Assembly: GCA_040002595.1 (NCBI GenBank)
Contig: JBDUED010000003.1
Location: 1-51,305, forward strand
Direction: 5' to 3'
DNA length: 51,305 nucleotides
Origin: Dokdonella_A sp040002595
GTDB taxonomy: Bacteria > Pseudomonadota > Gammaproteobacteria > Xanthomonadales > Rhodanobacteraceae
Positions 8,436 to 17,210 of this stretch are shown piece after piece (positions within the stretch are counted from its first letter, which is position 1; each line of letters starts with the position of its first letter). Below the pieces are notes generated by a model that saw nothing but the letters and a program-made list of their open reading frames with translations, made no database searches and was not told where the DNA came from. The position numbers and the translations under genes were made by a program.

Positions 8436-8933
8436 ATGATTCGTTTCAAGCATCGCTTGTGGGTTGCCGCGGGACTCGTCGCATTTGTCGGATCGCTGTC
8501 GGCTGCTGCACCGTCGAACGCAACTGATGAAGCCGCGATCCGGGCGCAGTCGATCAACTGGGCCAAAGCGTACAACGGCGGCGATGCCGCGGCGGTCGCC
8601 GCGCAATACGCCGACGATGCAGTGCTGCTCCCCCCCGGCGCGCCGGGTGTCAGCGGCCGCACGGCGATCCAGGCCTTCTTCACCAAGAGCATCGCCGATT
8701 CGCACGCGAGCGGCGTGGTGATGAACATCAATCCCGCAACCGACGTCGGCGTCGCGGGAAACACCGGCTGGGAGTCGGGCACGTATACGGCGACGATCAA
8801 GGGTGCGGTGGTCGAGTCCGGCAAGTTCCTGTCAGTGTCGCGCAAGGTGCACGGTACTTGGCACTACGTCCGCGATACCTGGAACACCGATGCGCCGCCC
8901 GCACCGTCTGCTCCGACGGAAGCCAGGAAATAG
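8436..8933 (+). CDS. secreted SnoaL-like / DUF4440-type protein
   Basis: 165 residues with a clear SD (GGGAGA) and a Sec signal peptide: a basic start, then a hydrophobic segment ending SAAAPSNA. The mature part fits the NTF2/SnoaL alpha+beta cone fold: INWAKAYNGGDAAAVAAQYA, VLLPPG, GRTAIQAFF, then beta strands containing VSRKVHGTWHYVRDTWN. Members are small ligand-binding or isomerase-like proteins, often of unknown role. The export signal places this one in the periplasm. No operon partner. A Pro/Ala-rich tail closes it. Confidence 0.8.
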   Translation: MIRFKHRLWVAAGLVAFVGSLSAAAPSNATDEAAIRAQSINWAKAYNGGDAAAVAAQYADDAVLLPPGAPGVSGRTAIQAFFTKSIADSHASGVVMNINPATDVGVAGNTGWESGTYTATIKGAVVESGKFLSVSRKVHGTWHYVRDTWNTDAPPAPSAPTEARK

Positions 8934-8948
8934 CGGGATGTCAGGTCA

Positions 8949-8982
8949 TCTTTCGCGCTGATCGGAGGATCGGTGCGAAAGA
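8949..8982. terminator. 15-bp stem-loop between convergent genes
   Basis: TCTTTCGC (8949-8956) pairs with GCGAAAGA (8975-8982). Inside, a G-U pair and CTGATC/GATCGG extend the stem to about 15 base pairs around a GGAG loop. It lies between the stops of the SnoaL-like gene and the DUF1415 gene, so it could end transcripts from both sides. No T-run follows. Confidence 0.55.
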
Positions 8983-9004
8983 CGGCCCCGATAACGCGTG
9001 CGCA

Positions 9005-9580
9005 CTATGCGTCGTTGTCGATCTGCAACGCATGCCAGCCGTTCGCGCCGAGCTTGCGCAGCGTTTCGATATTGCGCTGGTAGATCGCATCGGTATCGAT
9101 GCCGGAATCGATCGCGCGATCAATGCTCGACTCGCGCAGCAGGTGCAGAGTCGGATACGGCGAACGGTTGGTACAGTTCTCGACTGCATCGATGTCCGTA
9201 TCGGCAAACTGGTAGGCGGGGTGAAAACTCGCAACCTGGATCTCGCCGTCAAGCTCCATTACATCGAGCAGCCGATCGACCACGTCGAGGAAATCGTTGT
9301 AGTCGGTAAAATCGGCGAGTACGAAGGGATGCACGAGCAGGCTCGTCTCGTATTCGCTCGCGTCGGCGTCGCGCAACCATTGGAGTTCCGCGCGCAGGTC
9401 GAGCGCCAATTCTTCCACATCGTACGCGCGGCTTACGCGGATGCGCACGCGGCCCTGCACATACGGTGCGCGCGCAAACGGACACAGGTTCAATCCGATC
9501 ACGGCGCACTCCAGCCAGCGTCGTGTGGCAGCGATGATGTCCGCGTCGGCTGCATGCGCTGGAGGCGAAGACCCAGCCAT
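9005..9580 (-). CDS. DUF1415 family protein
   Basis: 191 residues from the ATG at 9580; a TTG at 9586 would overlap the dbpA stop. Recognised as DUF1415 by TRRWLECAVIGLNLCPFA near the start, then ETSLLVHPF, FNxFLD-like YNDFLDVVD, VASFHPAYQFA and NCTNRSPYPTLHLLRE. These proteins are about 180-200 residues long, soluble, and of unknown function in proteobacteria. The start is two bases after the dbpA stop codon, so the two genes are almost certainly co-transcribed. The conserved Cys, His and Asn residues could form an active or metal site, but none is proven. Confidence 0.88.
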   Translation of the reverse strand: MAGSSPPAHAADADIIAATRRWLECAVIGLNLCPFARAPYVQGRVRIRVSRAYDVEELALDLRAELQWLRDADASEYETSLLVHPFVLADFTDYNDFLDVVDRLLDVMELDGEIQVASFHPAYQFADTDIDAVENCTNRSPYPTLHLLRESSIDRAIDSGIDTDAIYQRNIETLRKLGANGWHALQIDNDA

Positions 9581-9582
9581 TG

Positions 9583-10956
9583 TCAAATCCGCGCAACGCG
9601 CACGTTGCGGCCCTTGATTTTGCCTTCGCGCAAACGCGTGAGCGCCTTGCCGGCTTCGCCGCGCCGAATTGCGACATATGCGCGCGTCGCGAACACGTCG
9701 ATCTTGCCGACCGCGTCGGCGGGCAAGCCGGCGTCACCGGTCAGTGCGCCGAGGATATCGCCAGGACGCATTTTCTCGGTGCGACCAGCATCAAGGCGCA
9801 GCGTGACCATCGCCGCTTGCAGCGCGTCAGGCGATTTTCCGGCAGCGAGCTTCGGCTGCACCCAACGCAACGGCGCGCCTTGTTGTTTTTCCAGCGCGAG
9901 CGCACGCGGCATTTCGCGCGGCGTGACCAGGCTCAGCGCAAGTCCACTCTTGCCTGCGCGCGCAGTCCGTCCGATGCGATGCAGGTAGATGTCCGGATCG
10001 GGCGAAAGTTCGTAATTGATGACCGCGCCCAGATCCTTGATATCGAGCCCGCGCGCGGCAACGTCGCTGGCGACCAGCACGCTGCAACTGCGGTTCGCGA
10101 AACGCACCAGCACTTCGTCGCGGTCGCGCTGTTCAATGTCGCCGTGCAAGGCGAGCGCGGTGATGCCGGATTTGCCCAGCGCCTCGGCCACGTCATCGAC
10201 ATCGCGCCGCGTATTGCAGAACACGACACTCGATTCAGGTCGGTATTCAAGCAGCAAAGCCGCCAGTGCCGCCGACTTGCGTGCGAGCTCGACCTCGACG
10301 AAAAACTGTTCGATTGCTGGCTGTTCGACCGCTCCGGCGATCGTGATTTCGACCGGATCGCGCAACACGCTGCGTCCGATCGCGCGGATTTCCTCCGGAT
10401 AGGTCGCCGAGAGCAGCAAGGTCTGCCGCGATGTCGGCGTCTTGCCGACAATTTCGCGAATCGGTTCTTCAAAACCCATATCGAGCATGCGGTCGGCCTC
10501 GTCCAGCACGAGTGTGCGCACATGGCCCAGATGCAGAACCTTCTTGCGCAACATCTCCTGCACGCGTCCAGGCGTGCCGACAATGACATGCGAATCCTTG
10601 CGCAACGACGCCATCTGCGGATTGAGCGACACGCCGCCGGTCAGGATCAGCACCTTGAGATTCGGGATCGCGCTGGCGAGGCGGCGGATTTCCTTGGCAA
10701 CCTGGTCCGCCAGTTCGCGCGTCGGACACAGCACCAACGCCTGCACGCGCAAGCGCTCCGAATCGAGCCGATGCAGCAGACCCAGCCCGAACGCGACGGT
10801 CTTGCCGCTGCCAGTCGGCGCCTGCACGATGAGATCACGCCCAGCCAGTATGGGTGGAAGGCTTTCGGCCTGCACCTGCGTCATTTCGACATAGCCGAGT
10901 TGTTCGACTGCCTGGAGCAGGGCGGGGGAAAGGGGGAAGGACGGGAAATTGGACAT
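9583..10956 (-). CDS. dbpA: ATP-dependent DEAD-box RNA helicase DbpA
   Basis: 457 residues from the ATG at 10956, the length of E. coli DbpA. Helicase motifs appear in order: APTGSGKT (Walker A), PTRELA, TPGR, DEAD, SAT, DVAARGLD and HRIGRTARAG. The C-terminal 75 residues form the RNA-recognition domain that in DbpA binds hairpin 92 of 23S rRNA, ending in KGRNVRVARI. It acts in late assembly of the large ribosomal subunit. A 332-base region separates it from the divergent RIO kinase gene. The reverse strand carries a 461-codon open frame that is a codon-bias shadow. Confidence 0.96.
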   Translation of the reverse strand: MSNFPSFPLSPALLQAVEQLGYVEMTQVQAESLPPILAGRDLIVQAPTGSGKTVAFGLGLLHRLDSERLRVQALVLCPTRELADQVAKEIRRLASAIPNLKVLILTGGVSLNPQMASLRKDSHVIVGTPGRVQEMLRKKVLHLGHVRTLVLDEADRMLDMGFEEPIREIVGKTPTSRQTLLLSATYPEEIRAIGRSVLRDPVEITIAGAVEQPAIEQFFVEVELARKSAALAALLLEYRPESSVVFCNTRRDVDDVAEALGKSGITALALHGDIEQRDRDEVLVRFANRSCSVLVASDVAARGLDIKDLGAVINYELSPDPDIYLHRIGRTARAGKSGLALSLVTPREMPRALALEKQQGAPLRWVQPKLAAGKSPDALQAAMVTLRLDAGRTEKMRPGDILGALTGDAGLPADAVGKIDVFATRAYVAIRRGEAGKALTRLREGKIKGRNVRVARI

Positions 10957-11288
10957 GCGACATGATCGCAGATGCGACGGGGCGGCGGTCGGCCGTCGCC
11001 GCGTTGATCGACGGGGACAGTCTTGTCGGCGTGCGCAGCTGTGCGCATGCTCACAGAAAACCCGGGTAACTGGTTTGGCCGATTCACAGGCCGGCAGCAA
11101 CCAAGTCCGCCCGGCAGCGTTTCCGGATTCAGTTGCGCCTGCTCGTGCGGCGTCGTCGGGCCCGTTACCGGCGACGACCATCTCGCTTTATTGCTGACGG
11201 CAATTGGGTCATCTCTTCCGGTATAATGGCCGGTTGTTTGATCCCGTACGGGCGCGACCGCCCCCGATTGATCCCTTTTGCGAAACCA
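10957..11288. other. divergent intergenic region, dbpA / RIO kinase
   Basis: 332 bases with no convincing gene. It should hold the promoters of both flanking genes. Apart from the TATAAT listed separately I see no operator, riboswitch or RNA gene. Confidence 0.5.
11222..11227 (+). promoter_or_regulatory. candidate -10 box (TATAAT) for the RIO kinase gene
   Basis: TATAAT lies 61 bases before the ATG at 11289. No TTGACA-like -35 stands at 16-18 bases; TTGGGT is only 12 bases upstream. It would exclude translation from the in-frame ATG at 11226. Confidence 0.4.
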
Positions 11289-12152
11289 ATGAAAACACCG
11301 CAGGGGCTGCTCGCCCTCATCGACGACGGCATCATCGACGAAGTGATTCGTCCGCTGAAAAGCGGCAAGGAAGCGTCCGTGTATGTCGTCCGCTCCGGCG
11401 ACGACATCCGCTGCGCCAAGGTCTACAAGGACATGCGCCAGCGCAGTTTCCAGGCACGCGCCCAATATCAGGAAGGACGCAAGGTACGCGGTAGCCGCGA
11501 GGCACGCGCGATCGCCAAGAGCACACGGTACGGTCGCCGCGAGCAGGAAACGGCCTGGAAGAACACCGAGGTCGATGCGCTGTACCGGCTCGACGCGGCC
11601 GGCGTGCGCGTGCCCAAGCCGCATGGGTTTTTCAACGGCGTGCTGGTGATGGAGCTGGTCACCGACGCCGAAGGACATTCGGCGCCGCGTCTGGGCGAAG
11701 TGGAGTTGTCGCCGGAAACGGCGCGCAGGTATCACGCCTTCATGGTCGGACAAATCGTGCGCATGCTGTGCGCGGGCCTGATCCATGGCGATTTGTCCGA
11801 ATACAACGTGCTGGTCGGACCCGAGGGTCCAGTCATCATCGATCTGCCGCAAGCGGTGGACGCAGCCGGCAACAACGCCGCACTGGCGATGCTGGAACGC
11901 GATGTCGGCAATATCTCGACCAGCCTCGGTCGTTTCGCGCCCGAGCTGATGGCGACCGACTACGCGCGTGAAATGTGGGCGCTGTTCGAGGAAGGGGAAT
12001 TGCGCCCGGATAGCGCGTTGACCGGCGTGTTCACGCGCAATGAAACGCCGGCCGATGTGGACGCGGTGATGGAAGCGATCGACGAAGCGCGTGACGAGGC
12101 CATCCGTCGCCAGCGCGGACGCGATGAGGCGAATGCGGTGGAAACCGGGTAA
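11289..12152 (+). CDS. RIO1-like serine kinase (PA4780 type)
   Basis: 287 residues starting MKTPQGLLALIDDG, matching the start of pseudomonad PA4780-type RIO proteins as I recall them. RIO hallmarks: SGKEASVYVV (P-loop equivalent, 25-34), AKVYK with Lys44, the catalytic loop IHGDLSEYNVLV (Asp168, Asn173) and the metal-binding IIDLPQAVD (Asp185), which replaces the DFG of ordinary kinases. Eukaryotic and archaeal RIO proteins act in small-subunit maturation; the bacterial role is less clear. It faces dbpA, another ribosome-assembly factor, across a shared promoter region. No strong SD is visible. Confidence 0.92.
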   Translation: MKTPQGLLALIDDGIIDEVIRPLKSGKEASVYVVRSGDDIRCAKVYKDMRQRSFQARAQYQEGRKVRGSREARAIAKSTRYGRREQETAWKNTEVDALYRLDAAGVRVPKPHGFFNGVLVMELVTDAEGHSAPRLGEVELSPETARRYHAFMVGQIVRMLCAGLIHGDLSEYNVLVGPEGPVIIDLPQAVDAAGNNAALAMLERDVGNISTSLGRFAPELMATDYAREMWALFEEGELRPDSALTGVFTRNETPADVDAVMEAIDEARDEAIRRQRGRDEANAVETG

Positions 12153-12164
12153 GTGCTTTTATCG

Positions 12165-12242
12165 TTTTGCGGGAGCGTCGACAGCCACGATACCTTCGTG
12201 TGATCTGGTGGACATCGTCTCCAGCCAGCGCTCCCCGCAAAA
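12165..12242. repeat. long-armed inverted repeat between convergent genes
   Basis: TTTTGCGGGAGCG (12165-12177) and CGCTCCCCGCAAAA (12229-12242) are complementary apart from one bulged base, around a 51-base spacer. It lies between the stops of the RIO kinase and the HI0933-like gene. A transcript from either strand would have A's before and U's after the stem, as in a bidirectional terminator, but the loop is unusually long. Confidence 0.45.
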
Positions 12243-12297
12243 GCGGGCATTAGCATCGCGGTTTCCGCCGCTCCCGCGACAGGCATCGGTCGCTGCA

Positions 12298-13479
12298 CTA
12301 CAGCGCGCTGCCTGCCGCGTGCCCCGACGCCCACGCCCACTGGAAATTGTATCCACCGAGCCAGCCGGTTACATCGACAACTTCGCCGATGAAATAAAGG
12401 CCGGGGACGTGTTTTGATTGCATGGTCGTCGACGACAACTCATCGGTGTCCACGCCGCTGAGGGTGACCTCGGCGGTGCGATAGCCTTCCGTGCCACTGG
12501 CAACGAGCGGCCAGCCCGACAACAACGCCGCGATGTCGCGCAGTTCCGCCGCGCGGTATTGGCGCATCGGCTTGCTCGACAGCCAGTGTTCGCACAGGCG
12601 CTGTGCGAATCGTTTCGGAATGCACTCGGCCAGCACAGTGCGAAGTTCCGCCGCAGGGCGCTCAGCTTGTTGCGAATGCAGCCATGCACACGCGTCAGTG
12701 CCGGGCAGAAGATCAAGGTGAAGATCGTCGCCGGGATTCCAGTACGAGGAAATCTGCAGGATTGCCGGACCACTGACGCCGCGGTGCGTGAGCAGCATGA
12801 AGTTGCGAAACGTCATGCCATTGCAGCAGGCCGCAACCGGCAGTGCGACACCGGCAAGATCGCCCAGGCGTTCGTGATGCTTGCCGCTCAAGGTCAGCGG
12901 CACCAGACCTGCGCGCGTGGGTAGCACGCGATGGCCAAACTGGCGTGCCAGTTCGTAACCAAAGCCGCTGGCACCCATGCTCGGGATCGACAGGCCGCCG
13001 CTGGCGACGACGAGCGCCTGTGCGTTGAATTGCCCATATCCGGTGTCGACATGAAACCAGGCATCGCCGTGTCGCACGCGTTCGATCACGCAACTCGTCT
13101 CGATGCGCACGCCGACCGCAGCGCATTCGTCCAGCAGCATGTGCACGATCTGTTTCGAAGAATCGTCGCAGAAGAGCTGACCCAGTTCCTTTTCGTGATA
13201 GGCGATGCCGTGACGCTCGACCATCGCGATGAAATCCGCCGGCTGAAAACGCGCCAGCGCCGATTTGCAGTAATGCACGTTGGCGCACAGGAAATTCTCG
13301 GGGGTGGTCCCGGTATTGGTGAAATTGCAGCGACCACCACCGGACATCAGAATCTTCTTGCCGACGCGGTTTGCATGCTCGATCACGACAATTCGCTTGC
13401 CACGCCGCCCGGCCGCGATTGCACACATGAGACCGGCTGCACCGCCCCCGACGACCAGCGCGTCAACCGTTTCCGTCAT
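12298..13479 (-). CDS. HI0933-family FAD-dependent oxidoreductase
   Basis: 393 residues. The N-terminal FAD-binding Rossmann motif is VVGGGAAGLMCA, followed by GKKILMSGGGRCNFTNT, the fingerprint of the HI0933/YhiN group. The end, GLYFIGEVVDVTGWLGGYN followed by FQWAW and a Gly/Ala close, is the conserved FAD-contacting tail. Length fits the family (about 390-410). Members are flavoproteins of uncertain physiological reaction. The start lies three bases after the yaeQ stop, so it is the last gene of a ykgJ-yaeQ-HI0933 unit. Confidence 0.93.
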   Translation of the reverse strand: MTETVDALVVGGGAAGLMCAIAAGRRGKRIVVIEHANRVGKKILMSGGGRCNFTNTGTTPENFLCANVHYCKSALARFQPADFIAMVERHGIAYHEKELGQLFCDDSSKQIVHMLLDECAAVGVRIETSCVIERVRHGDAWFHVDTGYGQFNAQALVVASGGLSIPSMGASGFGYELARQFGHRVLPTRAGLVPLTLSGKHHERLGDLAGVALPVAACCNGMTFRNFMLLTHRGVSGPAILQISSYWNPGDDLHLDLLPGTDACAWLHSQQAERPAAELRTVLAECIPKRFAQRLCEHWLSSKPMRQYRAAELRDIAALLSGWPLVASGTEGYRTAEVTLSGVDTDELSSTTMQSKHVPGLYFIGEVVDVTGWLGGYNFQWAWASGHAAGSAL

Positions 13480-13482
13480 CGC

Positions 13483-14034
13483 TCAGCGTGCCTGCGCCGC
13501 CATGCGCACCACCGGGTCGATGCCTACCGTGTGGTTGGCGTCGAGCAACTGCGCGTGGCCGTCCTGAATCAGGCATTGCAGGCGCATCGTGCGATCGACG
13601 AGGGTGGCAAGCGCCTGGGTGGTTGCCGCCGCGATGTCGATCACGGTGAGATTCTTAGTGCGTGCGAGCGATGCGCCAACCTTGCTCCACCAAACATCCG
13701 CACTGCGTCCACTGTAGGTAACGATGACGACTTGACGCGCGCGACCGCAGGCCTTGCGGATGCGTTGCTCGTCCGGTTGCCCAAGATCAATCCATTGCGC
13801 AATTTCTCCGTTGCGTTCGGTGCGCCACAAATCCGGTTCGTCCTCGCTGCTCAGACCCTTGCCGAATTCGAGCCGCTCGTCGGCATGCAGTGCGAATGCG
13901 GCAAGCCGCACCATCAGGCGCTCTTCGGTTTCGGACGGGTGCTGCGCCAGCGTCAGCATGTGGGTCGCATAGTAATGGCGATCCATGTCGCTGATCTGCA
14001 GCTCGGCTTTGTAGACGGTGGCCTTGGGCGCCAT
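13483..14034 (-). CDS. yaeQ: YaeQ family protein
   Basis: 183 residues from the ATG at 14034, the usual size (about 181). MAPKATVYKAELQISDMDRH is the typical start, with RLMVRLAAFALHA, EDEPDLW and IAQWIDLGQP following. YaeQ has a nuclease-like PD-(D/E)XK fold; the GLSSEDEPDLW and WIDLGQP segments supply the expected acidic residues. Its cellular role is unsettled; it was first noted as a suppressor of RfaH-dependent haemolysin expression. It sits between ykgJ (82-base gap) and the HI0933-like gene (3-base gap). Confidence 0.9.
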   Translation of the reverse strand: MAPKATVYKAELQISDMDRHYYATHMLTLAQHPSETEERLMVRLAAFALHADERLEFGKGLSSEDEPDLWRTERNGEIAQWIDLGQPDEQRIRKACGRARQVVIVTYSGRSADVWWSKVGASLARTKNLTVIDIAAATTQALATLVDRTMRLQCLIQDGHAQLLDANHTVGIDPVVRMAAQAR

Positions 14035-14116
14035 GCGCTTGCCTTGAAAAACAATCAGGCATTGTAGGCGCTGCAGGGCAGGTGGGAACGCCACTGCATG
14101 CGGCGCGCGGCATTGG

Positions 14117-14467
14117 TCAGTCGATCACCGTGATGGCTATGCCGCCGCCCGGCTTGCCGAACCAGGTATCGCGTTCGTCGCGGCAATACGGCCCGCCCAT
14201 CGCGAACTTGCGGCAGACACCAGGACGCTGCTCGTAGATCGTGCAACGCATGGAGTTGCGATCAAGTGCGACGCACCAGCCGTCGTCGGCGCGCGCCATC
14301 TGTTCCAGACCGTGTTCGTCGTGCGTGGAGAACCACGCGGGAACGTGATCATCAGGCATCAGCAATACGGTCAGGCGACAACACACCGCTTCGCAGGTGT
14401 CGCAATGCACGGACGGATCGACGCTTTCCGCGTAGCGATCGAAATCAGGTTGCAGGGCGATGCTCAT
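14117..14467 (-). CDS. YkgJ family cysteine-cluster protein
   Basis: 116 residues with eight cysteines in the YkgJ pattern: Cys22, 25, 29 and 30 (CDTCEAVCC), Cys65, Cys75 and Cys85 (RPGVCRKF), and Cys95. They probably bind an iron-sulfur cluster or zinc. The family is small, soluble and uncharacterised. The start diverges from the pseudouridine synthase gene, with 67 bases between start codons. It is the first gene of the unit that continues into yaeQ. Confidence 0.9.
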   Translation of the reverse strand: MSIALQPDFDRYAESVDPSVHCDTCEAVCCRLTVLLMPDDHVPAWFSTHDEHGLEQMARADDGWCVALDRNSMRCTIYEQRPGVCRKFAMGGPYCRDERDTWFGKPGGGIAITVID

Positions 14468-14534
14468 TGCGCATTATCGCCGAGTTTCCGTAACACGCTG
14501 TTATGCGCGACCATTGGTACCACGTCCATTCAGA

Positions 14535-15482
14535 ATGCGCATGGCGATTCGACTTCCCTCCAGCAACGGCGTCGGCGCGAGCACGCTGCGGCTTCCGCCC
14601 GGGCCGTGGACCACGGTGCTGGAATGCCTGTGTGCGCATTTTGCTGCCGTTGATAGCCGCACCTGGCGCGATCGCATTGCGCGCGGACGCGTGCTGGATG
14701 CGCACGGTCTACCGATCAACGACTCCACGCCATACCGGGTTGGACTGGCTATCGGCTATTACCGCGAGGTAGGGGATGAACCTCCGATACCTTTCGCGGA
14801 GACGATTTTGCATGCGGACGACGATCTGCTGGTGGTGGACAAGCCGCACTTCCTGCCGGTGACGCCCGCTGGCGCATACGTGGCGCAAACCCTGCTCGCG
14901 CGCATGATTGTCCACCTCGACAATGGCAATCTCGTGCCGCTGCATCGCATTGATCGCGCGACCGCGGGACTCGTGTTGTTTTCGGTGAATCCGGTAACGC
15001 GAGCGCGCTACCACGCCTTGTTCCGCGAGCGACGCATCGCGAAATGCTACGAAGCGTTGGCGCCTGCCTTGCCGTTGCTGGATTTTCCACTTGTGCGGAC
15101 AAGCCGGCTGGTCCGCGGCGAACCGTTCTTTCGCATGCGCGAAGACGCCGGTACGTCCAATGCCCAGACACGCATCGACGTGTTGGAGCACAATGGACCA
15201 ATCTGGCGCTACGCGCTCAGCCCACTCACCGGCAAGAAGCATCAGCTTCGCGTGCACATGGCTGCACTCGGCGCGCCCATCATCAACGACGATTTTTATC
15301 CTGCGTTGCGCCCGCAGTGCGTCGACGACTTCAGTCGACCACTGCAGCTGCTGGCACAGTCGCTGGCGTTTATCGACCCAATCAGCGGTGTGCAACGCAA
15401 CTTTGAAAGCCGTCTGCGCCTGCAGTCCGACGCCGCAAGGTTCGGGTCCGATACGGGTATTGCACCAGTAGGCGTGTCCTGA
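14535..15482 (+). CDS. RluA-family pseudouridine synthase
   Basis: 315 residues from the ATG at 14535; a second ATG at 14541 is equally usable. The catalytic motif HRIDRATAGLVLF holds the Asp (Asp140) that attacks uridine C6/C1'. DDLLVVDKPHFLPV, YEAL and LSPLTGKKHQLRVHMA complete the RluA core. An N-terminal stretch of about 85 residues is not a clear S4 domain. RluA, RluC, RluD and TruC relatives modify rRNA or tRNA; the target here cannot be assigned from motifs. The Arg/Ser-rich C-tail is unremarkable. Confidence 0.9.
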   Translation: MRMAIRLPSSNGVGASTLRLPPGPWTTVLECLCAHFAAVDSRTWRDRIARGRVLDAHGLPINDSTPYRVGLAIGYYREVGDEPPIPFAETILHADDDLLVVDKPHFLPVTPAGAYVAQTLLARMIVHLDNGNLVPLHRIDRATAGLVLFSVNPVTRARYHALFRERRIAKCYEALAPALPLLDFPLVRTSRLVRGEPFFRMREDAGTSNAQTRIDVLEHNGPIWRYALSPLTGKKHQLRVHMAALGAPIINDDFYPALRPQCVDDFSRPLQLLAQSLAFIDPISGVQRNFESRLRLQSDAARFGSDTGIAPVGVS

Positions 15483-15627
15483 TGGCTGCGATCGCCCATT
15501 GCGAGCGCGCCGTGATCGCCAAAACTGCGCGCACGTGGCTGGCATGGCATGCAACCTCTCGGCGCCCGACGTGGTCATCCGAACGACGCCGACCAACGCT
15601 GTGCGGTCGGCTCATGGGATCGGCGTA

Positions 15628-17163
15628 TCAGTGAGTTTGATCGCGTTGGATGAGGCGCCAGACTTCAATGCCGCCACCGTTGCGGCAGCGATCGAACGCA
15701 CCCATGATCGGTTCGCCGGCAAAGTTCGCCGCGATACGCAGATTGCCGCTGGCATCGGCAGGCAACACATGGATATCGCTGCCGCCGCACCCGCGACGCC
15801 ATGCGGGCGCCGGATTGTCCAGCAACCATTCGCCGACGCTGCCCTCGATGTCGTATGCGCGCACAGAACCGTCGTCGTCGAGCGTCAGCAGCTTGGCTGC
15901 GCCTGACCGTGCCGCACTGGCTGCGAACGTCATCGCGGTAACACGTGCACCGCGTGGCGCATCGAGCAGGTTGATTCGCTGCCAGCGCGCGCCGCGATCG
16001 AGATAGACATCGACCACGCTGTGCCACACCGTGCCAATACGACGGCTGTAAGCAACCGCGAGATCGCTGCAACCGTCACCATCGGCGTCGCCGAGGGTTA
16101 CCGCAGCGACCCGTTCTGCGGCATCGGGAAATACGTCGATCGCACGTGGGGTCCATGTGGATTGGTCGCGTGTCTCCAGAAGCGGAGGCGGCCCCGTGTA
16201 GACGCTGCCGACGGCAAGCTTGGCTGCACAGCGCGCAGTGGCTGGCGCGTAAGCCATTGAGGTGCCACCGAGATTTTCTGCGAGTTGGGCATGGCTGAAG
16301 CCATGCTTGCCAAGGCGGTAAGTCGCCAGAGCCGGCATGGGCGTGGCGGCGCCATGGCGGGCGAAAGGCTCGCGCAACAGCAACAGGGCGGCCGCGGTCC
16401 GCGGGGGCGCAGGCAATGCGAGCACCGCGACACCGCTGCCCGAAACACGTGCATCGTGGATAGTCGGCAAAGCGGAATCGAACGCCGCAAAAGTTCCGTT
16501 GGCCTGGGCGCGTAGCGCGCTGAATCCGGTCAGGTGCATCGCCAGCACGAGGTCATTGCGGCCATCGCCATCGACATCGGCAATGGCGACGCCACCGTAT
16601 TCGAAGTTTGCGGCGGGCACTTTCAGGGAGACGCGATGCCAGCCGTCGGCTTGTTCGCGAAACAGCAGCGGTGTATCGCCCGACTTGCGCGGCGGTGCAA
16701 ACACCAGTTGCGTCGAACCATCGCCGAGCAAGTCGCCAACGGCAAAGTTGTCGCGCCATTGCCCTGTATGCGGCAGGCCGCCGCCGCTGTCGATCAGGTC
16801 GATCGCTCCACGCTTGTCGCGCACCGGCACTTCGGGCGTCGCGGCCGGCAGGGCGAGGAACGATGTGGGGACGTTAACAGGTGCTGGATAAATGGCAATG
16901 TACAGGTGTTCATCATCCTGGTGGTCCAGGACGAACTCGCCACGCGAGGCGAGGCGCACGCGTCCGTTGGCCAGCATCTGGTAGTTGCCATCGCGTTTGT
17001 CGACAGCTTCAAGATGGGGGACGGACGTCGCCGAGCGCGCCGATAGCAGTCCGCCGCGAGGTCCCGCGTGCATGCACCCGCCGATGGAGAGCGCAATCCC
17101 TGCCGCAACGATTCGGCCAAGCGCGACTCTAATGCGAGTCACCGCTGGCAAGCGCACGCACAC
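15628..17163 (-). CDS. VCBS/FG-GAP-repeat lipoprotein
   Basis: 511 residues from the GTG at 17163; the GTG at 17142 (MTRIRVALGRIV...) is as likely, and neither has a clear SD. The signal ends LSIGGC, a lipobox. Calcium-loop FG-GAP motifs recur: DVDGDGRNDLVLA and DADGDGCSDLAVAY, with degenerate copies such as VGDLLGDGSTQLVFA, consistent with a seven-bladed beta-propeller. No enzyme motif. It is last in a run of four exported proteins read from the same strand, 47 bases after the P-domain gene. Probably surface-anchored; role unknown. Confidence 0.78.
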   Translation of the reverse strand: MCVRLPAVTRIRVALGRIVAAGIALSIGGCMHAGPRGGLLSARSATSVPHLEAVDKRDGNYQMLANGRVRLASRGEFVLDHQDDEHLYIAIYPAPVNVPTSFLALPAATPEVPVRDKRGAIDLIDSGGGLPHTGQWRDNFAVGDLLGDGSTQLVFAPPRKSGDTPLLFREQADGWHRVSLKVPAANFEYGGVAIADVDGDGRNDLVLAMHLTGFSALRAQANGTFAAFDSALPTIHDARVSGSGVAVLALPAPPRTAAALLLLREPFARHGAATPMPALATYRLGKHGFSHAQLAENLGGTSMAYAPATARCAAKLAVGSVYTGPPPLLETRDQSTWTPRAIDVFPDAAERVAAVTLGDADGDGCSDLAVAYSRRIGTVWHSVVDVYLDRGARWQRINLLDAPRGARVTAMTFAASAARSGAAKLLTLDDDGSVRAYDIEGSVGEWLLDNPAPAWRRGCGGSDIHVLPADASGNLRIAANFAGEPIMGAFDRCRNGGGIEVWRLIQRDQTH

Positions 17164-17210
17164 CCGATGGGGTGGTCAGCGGACAAATGCGAACCATTCG
17201 ACCGCTTCAC

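Noticed and set aside
9580..10965. 461-codon open frame antisense to dbpA
   Set aside because: It lies entirely within dbpA on the other strand. Its sequence has no known motif, and high third-position GC in dbpA explains the lack of stops.
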